Assembly (NCBI GenBank): GCA_024704765.1
Contig: JAKMXF010000334.1
Coordinates: 62,001-126,000, forward strand
Origin: Oopsacas minuta
Taxonomy: Eukaryota; Porifera; Hexactinellida; Lyssacinosida; Leucopsacidae
Reading direction: 5' to 3'
Length of the DNA: 64,000 nt
Shown: positions 46,958 to 58,200 of the stretch, piece after piece
Position numbering within the stretch: the first letter of the stretch is position 1
Layout: the number at the start of each line of letters is the position of its first letter
Notes under the pieces: generated by a model
The model's input: only the letters and a program-made list of their open reading frames with translations
Databases searched by the model: none
What the model was told of the DNA's origin: nothing
Made by a program: the position numbers and the translations under genes

Positions 46958-48148
46958 ATGTCAAAATGTCTTGATAATTCCTTAACAGTTCAACAAGTAT
47001 TATTCCCTTACTTAAAGACTGATGTAACCACTGAATCCGTAAATCCTCTACGCAACTCAATTATTATTGAAACTCATTTTTCTGAGGGAATTGCATATGA
47101 AATATATCTCGCTATTTTCCTATTATTTTCTCTGGCAGCTCAATACGTATTTATTTACGACAAGAATATATTTCTTTTGGACTTCGATCTGCCTATGTTA
47201 CTGAGTATACTAATTTTCCGTAGAATGCTATGGAATTTGGTAAACTTTTCTTTCGAAGATTTACGCGACTGTTTTTCACTATTTTTTACCTTTCAAAGTT
47301 TTCGATTTACATTTTTGAGTTTGTCAGTTATTCTGTGTTTTATGTTTTTCCTACGAGTTGCGATTCCACTCAGTTTTTCTCAAATATTATCCCTTTTCTA
47401 TCCAATCTTACTCTACCTTTCATTTTTTGGGAATTCTACTGATCCAAGGGAACTCCGTTCACGTTACCATTACGGTATGGATCTATTCTCGATTTTAAGT
47501 TCATCACCTCCGACCTCTCTACGAACTAAACTAACATTCCATTACCCTGAGAACTACCAATTATTACATCCATTACTTGGACTAATGGATTCCTCAGTTC
47601 TGTCACAGGAAATTTTACTATTTTCCACAGATTTATGTATCAGATTGAAACAATTATTCTTTAATATGTTATTATCACTGTATATAATCGGCATACTACC
47701 TCTACTTCTTTCTCATCCATCTATTTCACCTTGCTACAGATTATGTGTATTACATATATTATGTTTCTACTGTATCTCTGGTATTTTGTATACACGTCAT
47801 TATTTCCCTAACCATTATATTATAATCATGTATGATTTATTTCGAGCTTCACAGACCCTCCATTACTCAATTCCTGCTAACAATCTATCTCTATTTGCCC
47901 AATTTCGTTTGTATATTTTCAATTACATTGCTTCAAAGCCTGACTTTTTCGCAAACTTGTTACTTCCATTAATGATCACTCTACTCGCATTAATGTTGTA
48001 TATTATATACAGCTGTGTGTCTCTATTGCATCATTTGGTGATATTTTTCCTGTTTCTACATGCTATATACGTTCTTACTCTCCTACTTAGAGACAAATAT
48101 GACCCAGAGATATGTCCCAATCCAAAAGTTAATGTCGGAAAGTTGTGA
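46958..48148 (+). CDS. TMEM39: TMEM39-family ER membrane protein
   Basis: A 396-residue single-exon membrane protein starting at the ATG of MSKCLDNSLTVQQVLFPYLK. TMEM39A/B are multi-pass ER proteins implicated in SAC1 trafficking, autophagy and secretion. Family-like features are an N-terminal P-Y-L motif followed by about eight hydrophobic segments, the LFFNMLLSLYIIGILPLLLS block, YSIPANNLSLFAQFRLYIF near the C-terminal third, and a closing TM followed by LLLRDKYDPEICPNP. Typical TMEM39 length is about 490, so this copy is shorter at the N-terminus. Conservation is moderate, and the gene could be a distant relative. Confidence 0.75.
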   Translation: MSKCLDNSLTVQQVLFPYLKTDVTTESVNPLRNSIIIETHFSEGIAYEIYLAIFLLFSLAAQYVFIYDKNIFLLDFDLPMLLSILIFRRMLWNLVNFSFEDLRDCFSLFFTFQSFRFTFLSLSVILCFMFFLRVAIPLSFSQILSLFYPILLYLSFFGNSTDPRELRSRYHYGMDLFSILSSSPPTSLRTKLTFHYPENYQLLHPLLGLMDSSVLSQEILLFSTDLCIRLKQLFFNMLLSLYIIGILPLLLSHPSISPCYRLCVLHILCFYCISGILYTRHYFPNHYIIIMYDLFRASQTLHYSIPANNLSLFAQFRLYIFNYIASKPDFFANLLLPLMITLLALMLYIIYSCVSLLHHLVIFFLFLHAIYVLTLLLRDKYDPEICPNPKVNVGKL

Positions 48149-49525
48149 TTATAAATTGAACATCAAAACACACAGAAGAATCAATCTAATGAGTGTGTAT
48201 TAGTATTTTGTTGTTATTATTAGCATTTAGCATACACTTTGACACTTCTTGTAATTGTATTCTCATAGTTCTGGTATTATAACTGTAAAGATTTTAATTA
48301 TGAATGGTTAATAGCTAAAATGTTAATTTACCGAAGGTTATCAAAGCCAATTAACATTTAATTACAATCACACCTGCTTTAACGACTACTTCTGTATAAC
48401 GGTCACCTACACTTAAAAGCATTCCCTCCATTTCCCATAACTATAATAAGGATATTACCTCTTTATTTCTGATAAATAAATACGGTCTCGTTGCTACGTG
48501 CTACATAAAATCCTTCAGCTCAGCAACCCCATTGGATGTCGTGATAATTTCGCCAAAAACGCCATTAGATCGTAGATTTGTGTATTGTGTATGGTCAAAA
48601 CCTTGAAAGCCAAAATATACATATTGCAAAAAAGATTTATGCATAAACGCCCTAAGATGTGTGATCAGTGAATATTTGATTTTTGGTATATCACTCTTAT
48701 ACGTAGATATCAAATTAGGTACGATTTATTTCGCGGTAATTACTACCTTACTGATTTTCACAACTCAAGTGAGCTAATACAAACACATAATGTGTTTGAC
48801 CACCTGCTTTACAAAGTTTTGGAAAGTTCTCCAAGTTTTGATGAAATTAATGACAAATTAGGAAATTGTGAAGTAATCACGGGAAATGATACAGCGCATT
48901 AACCAATAAAGAATCTTCTACAAATATGATGATATTCGTACTTACATACAATGACTTGTTAAACTATTGACAAATTTTAAACTATGCCAAATATTTTTAG
49001 AACTATTGTGCATTAGAAGTCTTCAACAAGAAATAAATTATATTATCAAAATAGTATTAAGGTCCCATTGATATTTTTCGGCCAGTTTCCCCCAGGACTA
49101 TGTACACGGTGACAGACATGCTATGCACACCTGATTACATGTAGGCGAGACTGCTTCGATACGAATTCCGTATTGCTGATTGTACTTGTATCACACCGAC
49201 ACGTATATGATATTTATTGAATAATACACACCAACATAAATCTATTACAATAATCGAGGAAATTATTGTAATAGTTGTGTCATTGGATTCCTATCTGTGA
49301 ATATGGATAGCCATCAAGGCTAAAAAGAGCTAATTTTAACAAAAAATCTGACCTCAATAGGGAACGAAAAAACGCTGTAAAAGACACAGGCACACATGGG
49401 TAGGGGTAGAATTCACTATGAACCACATATTGATAACTTATTGAAAATATTGTGAGGAATAAAAAGAATGAAAAATAACAAGTAAAATAAATAGGACGAG
49501 TAGCTATTACGTCATATTTCCACAT
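48149..49525. other. Convergent spacer between TMEM39 and aquaglyceroporin
   Basis: No supportable gene. Near 49246-49272 TTACAATAATCGAGGAAATTATTGTAA forms a short palindrome, probably a small repeat end. Confidence 0.35.
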
Positions 49526-50476
49526 CTATTCGGTTGCTTCAATACATTTACTACTACCAACTTCTACTTGCTTTTTGAGTGTGGGCCTCATAGCTGGATA
49601 ATTGTGTGTTTCAATAAAAAACACGTATGTTAATGCACCAAGGGGTGCCCCGATCAAGGGTGCGATTACCGGTACCCAGAAATAATAATCGTGTACACGG
49701 AAAATCCCTGCCCCCCAAATACAAGCCGCGAAACATCTTGGAGGGAAGTCTCGAATTGGATTAGCGGCACCCCCACAGTTGTAAGAGAAACTAACCCCCA
49801 GTGAGAAGATAATCAAGCCAACCCCAATAGGACGTAGATACTCAATTAGACCAGTATTCGGCCTATCTACAACAGCTAAGATTAGGAATTGTAGGAGAAA
49901 TGCACTGAAAAACTGATCCCAAAAATGGTTCAGATTCGATACGTCCGGTTGAGGATTAGTAGTCCATATTCTGTAGGTTTCATTTACACCGTTGAACACG
50001 TGTATACCACCATCATAGTTGTTTAAGGCATCAAAATAGTAGAGATAGTTTACTAACGCAGCCATGAATGCGCCTAGGACTTGGGCAATACAATAGAAAG
50101 GAACCTTCCACCAAGGGAACTTGCCTACAAAGGCTAGCCCTAAGCTTATCGAAGGGTTCAAATGACCACCTGACACACCCATTGATACAAACAGGCCGAA
50201 TGTTATGCCGATTGCCGCGGCCCAGGCACCCCCGATCCAGTCCGTGATTGAGTTCCCAATAAAAAAGGCTTGAGCAGCTCCACCAATAGCATACGTAATG
50301 AAAATGAAAGTCCCGAAGAATTCAGCCAAATAATCATGTCCGATGAAATGTATTACTTTCTTCCAGGCCCATTCAAATAGCTTGCCAGGGTACCATAATA
50401 TTGATGGGAAGTTGTATGGGAATACAACGAAACGTTGAGGGCGATCCTCGTACTTGACACTTGGTAGAACTTCCAT
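49526..50476 (-). CDS. Aquaglyceroporin-like channel with altered NPA boxes
   Basis: A 316-residue single-exon MIP-family protein with about six transmembrane segments and two half-helix loops. MIPs conduct water, and in this subgroup glycerol, across membranes. The hourglass motifs are GGHLNPS (NPS at 107-109) and GGAANPIRD (NPI at 239-241), replacing the usual NPA in both. The Arg-Asp after the second box (R242, D243) marks the glycerol-facilitator branch. The loop between them has an N-glycosylation sequon at N165 (NET). The filter and pore may be wider or selective for unusual solutes. NPS and NPI-type variants occur in unorthodox aquaporins, but having both altered in an otherwise well-conserved protein is notable. 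Confidence 0.92.
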   Translation of the reverse strand: MEVLPSVKYEDRPQRFVVFPYNFPSILWYPGKLFEWAWKKVIHFIGHDYLAEFFGTFIFITYAIGGAAQAFFIGNSITDWIGGAWAAAIGITFGLFVSMGVSGGHLNPSISLGLAFVGKFPWWKVPFYCIAQVLGAFMAALVNYLYYFDALNNYDGGIHVFNGVNETYRIWTTNPQPDVSNLNHFWDQFFSAFLLQFLILAVVDRPNTGLIEYLRPIGVGLIIFSLGVSFSYNCGGAANPIRDFPPRCFAACIWGAGIFRVHDYYFWVPVIAPLIGAPLGALTYVFFIETHNYPAMRPTLKKQVEVGSSKCIEATE

Positions 50477-51233
50477 CGATTAGAATGAAATGAATTAGTT
50501 ACTATTGTTATTTACCATTATTTATGGAATGATGTTATGCATACAAAATGCGACTTACATCAAACTTGCTGACTCACAGCATATATTGAAAGATATCTTT
50601 ATAATTTTTAAGTATTTATTAGGTGCAGCTCCTATAACGAGATGTCCTCAGTGGTAGTGGCGTATCCAGACTCGGACCTACCCGGGCGTCAGTCTTCCGC
50701 TATCCTGGCTCAGCTTACGAAATGTTATGCACAAATTTTCACACCTTTTTGTATATTATTCAAGATGATGCTAACGATACCGTTTCAACTGCGTGTCAGG
50801 GGTAATTTCGAGTATGTAGATTCCAATTTTGACATTTTCAAATATACATATCTACAATTCTACATGATTTATCATATGATCAAGCATATTTTCACACTTT
50901 TACAAATAATCATTTTGTATTGGGTAGAGAGTCAGAGACATAACCCAGAGGATCTAGCTGCATTCCCAGTCTGTCGGCTGGACATTTATTACTTTTATCA
51001 ATCTAGATTTTTAGTTGAACGAATCTTAGGTTTCTTAGTGAATATTACATCCCCCATCAAATCCTCCAAATCCTTAATATATTTTCCTTATTATTTTCGG
51101 TTATTAATCATTTCTAAACTCCTCTCGTAAAATACATGGTGATTGTTTAATAAATAATAATAAATATGAAGTGATAAGAAAGATACCAAAGAAAATACAA
51201 TCTATATAACAAATTGAGGAAATACATAAAATT
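50477..51233. other. Spacer between aquaglyceroporin and peroxiredoxin
   Basis: No gene. Between 50725 and 50905 are sub-motifs of the dispersed repeat (AAATTTTCACACCTTTTTG, TTATCATATGATCAAGCATA, TTTTCACACTTTT) in inverted orientation relative to 23755, so a decayed copy is likely. Confidence 0.4.
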
Positions 51234-51833
51234 CTACTTATTCTTGTCTACACCTCTAGAGAAGTATGTCTGACTTTTCACCGGGTCAGGAATAATAGTG
51301 TCTTTCCCAGGACTCCATTCAGCTGGACAAACTTCTCCAAACTTATCCGTGAACTGTATAGCTTTTACCAACCTCAATGTCTCGTCAATTGACCGTCCAA
51401 TCGCCATATCATTGATGGTTATTTGTCTTAGAATACCCTTTCCATCGATAATGAATAAGCCTCTCAAAGCAACACCATCTTCCGTTAACACTCCATAGTC
51501 ACGAGAAATGGACTTAGTTATGTCGGATAGTAATGGTATATTCATTGCACCTAGCCCGCCTTTATCACGTGGTTGTTTTGTCCATGCCAAATGGCTGAAT
51601 TCTGAATCTACTGAGCAAGCTACTAAATCACAGCCGATTGCATTGAATAGATCTGATTTCTCACTGAACGCGATTATCTCTGTCGGGCACACGAATGTAA
51701 AGTTGAGTGGGTAGAAAAATAGCACAAGAAATTTTCCTTTATAGTTCGCCAGTTTTATGGGTTTGAAACTTCCCTTCACTATTGCAGTACCGGAAAAATC
51801 TGGTGCGGGTTTGCCAACAAATGCATTTGACAT
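51234..51833 (-). CDS. PRDX: Typical 2-Cys peroxiredoxin (PRDX1/2-like)
   Basis: A 199-residue thioredoxin peroxidase that reduces H2O2 and organic peroxides in the cytosol. The start is the ATG of [13 protein letters not shown]; the longer frame opens with TTG. The peroxidatic Cys49 lies in FTFVCPTE and the resolving Cys169 in GEVCPAEW. The GGLG motif ([11 protein letters not shown]) and C-terminal YF motif (TYFSRG) are present; together they make eukaryotic 2-Cys Prx prone to regulated hyperoxidation. No signal peptide, hence cytosolic rather than PRDX3/4-like. Single exon. Confidence 0.96.
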   Translation of the reverse strand: MSNAFVGKPAPDFSGTAIVKGSFKPIKLANYKGKFLVLFFYPLNFTFVCPTEIIAFSEKSDLFNAIGCDLVACSVDSEFSHLAWTKQPRDKGGLGAMNIPLLSDITKSISRDYGVLTEDGVALRGLFIIDGKGILRQITINDMAIGRSIDETLRLVKAIQFTDKFGEVCPAEWSPGKDTIIPDPVKSQTYFSRGVDKNK

Positions 51834-52233
51834 TTCTTTCGCGAAATCTAAAATGCTTCCTAATACAAGTGACAAGGATTATATATAGAACATACAGCCA
51901 ATTAATTTCAATGAATATTAAAGTTCTTAAATAATGAAACTCTTTTCTATCAATTTTGATCTCCTTGGCTCTATAAGCGGGGAGCGTCCGAGGCAGTTAT
52001 CCAACAGAATTCGTACTTCAAAAGCTACCATTAGAAAATAGGAAAGTTGTGAGTCCATTATTAAAAACATTTCGATCGCCAATTAATAAGTGTCAATAAA
52101 TACTGAAATTCAATGGTTCTTCTATAATATTTTGTATGTAACCAGAATTGTAGCCATACACTATAAATACATACAAACTAGCATTACTAATTAAGAGATT
52201 ATGAATATGAGTTTATGAATGTGAAATGAAATT
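51834..52233. other. Spacer between peroxiredoxin start and PPIP5K end
   Basis: Promoter and 5' leader of the peroxiredoxin plus 3' region of PPIP5K, both minus strand. I see no further gene. Confidence 0.4.
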
Positions 52234-55200
52234 CTAAGGTTTCTTTTCAGACAGCTGATAGAGGTGATTCTTAATCTGCTTCAAACTTGAAGTACCTACT
52301 CTAAACGGCATGTGTATTGTTGGCGGTACATCTGATATCTCTTCTTCCTGTCCTGTTGTAAAAATAGATTTATTTCAATAAACAGCGATCGCCAAAGGTT
52401 ACTTTCCGTGTGTCTATCTCACGGCTGTCTAGATCTCAACCGGACCAATATTTGGACTGCTAAGTGCTAATACAAATAGTATTAATGTACTGGACAAACT
52501 TTTGTGTGCTCATATTTTTTACAAGTCAATTTGACAAATTGAAATCTGCTTGCCACGACCTGGATACAAGTATTACCTACATTTATTTAATGCTCAATTA
52601 ACTGCAAGGCTAAACTGTTAACTATTAACAGCATTTTCACTTTCCAGTGTATGTATTTCAGGCTGTTATGCTTAGTTTTCTAACCAACCTAGTGTTTCGT
52701 TAAGATTTCCTAATGAAGGAGAATAGTGTTTTCTTAATTTTGAGAGTTTCATTCCTATATCAAATTCCGCTAAAAGAATATGAATATAATTGATGTGCAT
52801 TATTTAAAATATCTCTCAAGTCTTGACTAATTCTCAGGGTTGCCGTGGGAATGGAAATCCTATGGGAATTCCGATAGAGATCCTGTGGAATGGGATGGGA
52901 GTTGAAATTCCGTTCCCACTGCAACCCTCCTAATTCTTAACATCAGCGTTACACTTGGGACGTCTTCGATTAAGTTCTCATATAATTGTTCAATAGATAT
53001 TAGTACTTCCATTAATATGTACAAAGATATATATGTTAAGGATTATACATAGCTGTATGAAACGATCCGTAGGTCAGGTTTCAACCGGGTGTGAAATGCT
53101 AATACAAATAGTATTAGTCAAACGCTTTTGTATAGGTCAGCCTGGCCAATTGAGATCTGCTCGCTACGACCTTGTCATATGATCTACCCTATTTATTAAT
53201 AACATTAACGTACACTGTTTTCTGGTAGTTCTGAATAATGAGTTATCTAATTCAAAACTAAAGTCAGTCAGATCGTCTAAGCTGCCAGTACTATGTAGTG
53301 GTAAGGCAAAGAGAGACTCGGATGAAGGGCTAAAGAAATATAAGTAGAAATGGTTATAACACTACCTTGTAGGGTGTAGTTCGAAATATTCATCTATAGA
53401 TGCCAACCTGACTTCTCACCAACCCTTAAGATTCCTTCTAAAATCCGTGATAGCGGGATTTCTGTATTAAAAATTAAAAAGCAATAGACATTTCGCTTCG
53501 CGATGAACTCGGCGTAAATCATAATTTTTGAAGTTCATTTACCACACAAACAACAATAAATTTGTATTTGACGGACTTCTCTCGTGCGTAAATAAAAATC
53601 TCAGAGCTAGGAGAATTGCTTCTTCTGCATAATTATATAATGCTAGTTACACCCTTGATTTATCATGCGAATTCTGATTCAGGTTAGATGTTCTAGCTCA
53701 CACACCTACGGTAATAATTCTGGTCAATCTGAAGATTGGTCAGGTCACGTGTTCTTCCTTTATAAAGTACATAACTCGATAAAGAGTTGGCTTAATAATA
53801 TATATCCGGAATTTCACTGTAACTATTACCAAATATTTTGCTGAATATCATCGCCCTTGGTTTCTACTATCTCCAATTCATCATTTAGATTCAATGTCTT
53901 TAGTCCAGGAGAGAAATACACTATAACATATAGCTTGTCTGGATCTGTAGATAACTTAGTAGAATCCTCATATATATGGAATATTATTTGTGTGTTGTAA
54001 TTGAGTTCTGATATTTTGTCTAATTTTCTTCTTGCTTCTGCCCATTCTTTATCTGCTTCCTATGAATGTATTTAGTATAATTACAAGAGTTGCTTATTAC
54101 AATATGTGATGTCTAGCATTATAAGTTTATTTACAACTGTATAGCTAAGATGTTGAGATGTTTCGGGATGGAATATTCTCATCGCAAACTTTTCAAGGAT
54201 CGAATGCCATGGATTGTCAAATTTAAGACCGATCTTGAACTTTCCTTAACTTAACAATACTAGAATTTCCAGGCAAACTTCGGAAGAATATAATATCAAT
54301 CGTAACCACTCACTTGTAATCAACCCCAGATCAGTTTCTAGGGGTGCTTGACTTACACATATATTAACCAAACTAGAATTTATTAAATTTATTCAAAAAG
54401 ACTTACTTCCCATAGACCTCCATACTTGATAATATTGAATAGAGAATGTACATGAGACTCGCTAGTGAAGTAAAGTCGAGTTCTGACATGTCTCTTTGGA
54501 GATTCTACATCAGTTGAGAAACTAGAGAAGTGGAAATTTCGTGGTAACCAGACCGCTATATTTCGCACGACCGCGCGGGAACTTATGAATATGCTCAAAT
54601 TATAAATGATTATTAGTTAGAGAAATCAGTGATGAAGTACAGGCAGCCCTCGCCGGTCGCTGTTTCGATTATTCGCGGTGTTTGTTCCGAGTTATGTCAG
54701 TTTGGTTGAAAATTTTGCAATTTTTATATTTGGTATGCATTACTATGGCGAAAATGTATTTTTTCTCGATAAACAGCTTTGGACTTTTTATCTAAATCAA
54801 CACATCTACTGTTTTTGTTATATTTTGATCACGTGAAAACAGAAACTTTTCTTATTAAAAATAAGCAAGTTTTACTCTCTTATGCTCACACAAGTAATAT
54901 TTTTAACTTAGTGAATACCATTAACCTTTTAAAACTCATAATTATTGCTTTATTATACATTCTTATCATATTTAGTAACACCACAATTCTCATTGAATTA
55001 ATGTCTTACCGTTCGCGATTTTGCCATTCGCGACAATTCTCAGGAACGTAGCCCCCGCGAACGACAAGGGCTACCTGTATTACAAATTTACAACACACAC
55101 AAACCACCAATAATTCTTAATGCTACTAGATCAATTAGAATAATTAATTAATACCCACAAGACATCTACTTTGAACTCGAGACGAAAACATTCCCTAATT

Positions 55201-58200
55201 TCAAGTTATTACCCGAACAACCATTAAGGTATCATGGTATGCTCATGTTACACAAGTATAAATAGAATTAACTAAATCTATATCTTTCAAATAAATCAAA
55301 CTAACTACTAATCGCTGGAATGGCAACTAATGAGCCCACAAATATACAACTCGACGAGATGGCACAATTCGATGCTGTCGCTACAGAAATTCTACAAACA
55401 TTCAATCCTCTCATTACTCAACTGGTCGAGAGGAGGGATGCTCTCTTGCAACAACTTTCTCAGCTCCGAGAGGACTACACAACCAAGGAGACTACTCGCA
55501 AGGCAGCAATTCAAGAGCTAGAAAAAACTAGAAAACAAATGGAAGAGATGAGTTTGAAAGTAAACACAAATATTTCAATTCATCAACAAGCTACCCGACT
55601 TTATCAACAAGGTCTCCAGGATCTGGAAGCTCCTACAAAACTACCATATCCTCTCTTCCTTTTTCCCACACTTCAAACAATTCGATCAGCTATCTCAGAA
55701 TTCGGAGAGGTCAAAGAGTGGGAGGTACCAGACTATTCACTGAAGAAAGTACCTATTCTAACAACTGGTAATAGAGGAAAGGGTAAGAATGAATTTGATG
55801 CTGCTGGTCTATTCCTTGATGAAGATAATCATAGAATATACATAGCTGATTATGGCAATAGTCGAGTACAAGTTATGTCATTTGAAGGAGAATTCCTTAC
55901 AAATTTCGGTCAAGATATCCTGAAGAAACCATACGGAATAGTTGTGAATAAAGAATATATCTTCATAACTGACACAGAACATAACTCTCTGTTCAAGTTT
56001 TGTAAGAACAAACTTTATCTTCTGAACAGGACTGATAACTCAGACAGTGAAGAAGAACAGTTAAATAACCCTGGAGGATTATGTATAGACACAAATGGAG
56101 ATGTGTTTGTAGCGAATAGGGACAAGCACAGAGTTTCCATCTTCTCTACACTTCTACAATTCAAATCAAACTTAGGTACTAAACAGCTGTACTATCCTCA
56201 TGATGTTAAGCTTACTCAAGATTGTGTAGTGGTGCTAGACTGGAGTCCTAGATGTGTACAATTATTTTCTAGAAATGGAGACTATCTCAGCTCTTGTATC
56301 TCTCAAGGACTTGGAACAAAATTGTTTGCTAAGTTATCCACGATTCTTCTGTTTCGACCTAGCTAGTAATATTATCATAAGCGATACTAGTAACCACTGT
56401 ATCAAGATATTCACACAATCAGGAGAATTCACACACTCCATAGGATGTAAGGGAAAGAAGAGAGGAGAGTTCATCGATCCACACAGTATTGGCATCTCTA
56501 AATTAGGAATTATTTTTGTTATATCTGATAATCCTAACTATTCATTGCAATGTTTCTAGTTTACTTTTACTATTCATTAAATTAATGTCATAAATTTACA
56601 CAATGGGTCATAATTAGTAAATATCAGTTGGATTCGGAACTACGTATTTGAATAATGGATTTGATAGAAACGCTTATCGTATCTCCTAATCGAATCTACA
56701 TTCCCGTATATACCAATCTAGCTGGAGCTGTGTGGCGCTGTAAGTTATCCAATGAGGTCCAGGACAAAAGCTATAATGGTTACCTTAGTTACCACAATAA
56801 TTCCAGATCATGGTGAAATCCTAATATCCGACTAATCCTCTTGGATCTGCCACTAGACATGCTTTGGGGCAACGATTTACTAAGGAGGGTCTCCCTATAG
56901 TCTCCTTATGCCCTAGTGGCGACGTTCCTTCCTTAATGTCCCTACGCTTATTCTTAATTCTACAAGTCACTGTTTATGAGGGCGAACGTTCATTTCCAAA
57001 TTTGACTATGAAAAGTTGTATTGCCCTGTATAAGCGTTGGGGTATTTCCTGCACGATAAATATGCACCGGGCACAAGAATTTATTTCACAATTCGTAGTG
57101 AGAGGGAGTCTATACTTATAATATTTAGAGCGACAATTTACTGCTGAATATAAGAATTGTGGATTTGTAAATCATTTGAATTGATACAAAACACTCATCA
57201 AATCCAAAAGGATTTCTTGGTGATTTGCAGGGCTCTCTCAACCTTGCAACCTTGAAATGTACGATTTAGTAATTATTTTCGACGAGATCGTGAGAATTGA
57301 GAGCACTGGATTTTGATTTGTAAGGATTTGATGATTTCTTAGAATCTGGATTTGATTTGACTAAAGAAATACAAATACATCAGATCCACAACTCTGCTTA
57401 CGAGTACAGTGGATACATGTTATAAGAACATCGTCGGGAATTGCAAATAATGTTCTTATAAGGGGCATGTCGTAAACAGAAGATATCGCTTTATAATTAT
57501 ATAGGAACATCATACTGGTAAAACGGTTACCATATACCCCTATATAATTTGTGTTGGATATAAGAACACAAGTATGGAACATACTAGATATAATAACCAT
57601 CCTCTGAAAAATAACTCGCATATTGGAAAATTATATCTAAGACCCTAGGGTCCTAGAGTGTAATTTCGCTCTAGGACACTATATTTAGTGTATTTTAAAA
57701 ACTTATTATATCAGTCTAGTGTATTTTGATTAGTTTCAAACAGGGTCCCAGAAATAATGCTAGGACCCTAGGGTCCTGAGAAAAACTCCTCCTCATATAT
57801 TAATGTATAACGTATGCCGGTTATACGAATACGTCGGTTATGAGAATTTAATTTGCTATTCCCAAGTGTGTTCTTATAACCGATATTCTTATATCCGCAT
57901 CTAATGGATATACAAGTGTGTATTATTATGCTAAGAATATCAGGTATAGTGGAACTAAATAATCGCACTCTATAAATTTCAACTTTCAAGTTCCAGAGAA
58001 AACAGTTCATATACAAATTAAAGAATTGCCTCGCTATCTCACTAAATATCCTACAACACTAACCGCTAACATATATACAGCTGCAAAACATAAGCTACAA
58101 TAATTCACCAGCACAAAACATCTCTACATTGTGCTCTAACCAAAACATTCCAATATTTTCCAGGTATTACCATAGCAACCATTAAGGTATCATGGTATGC

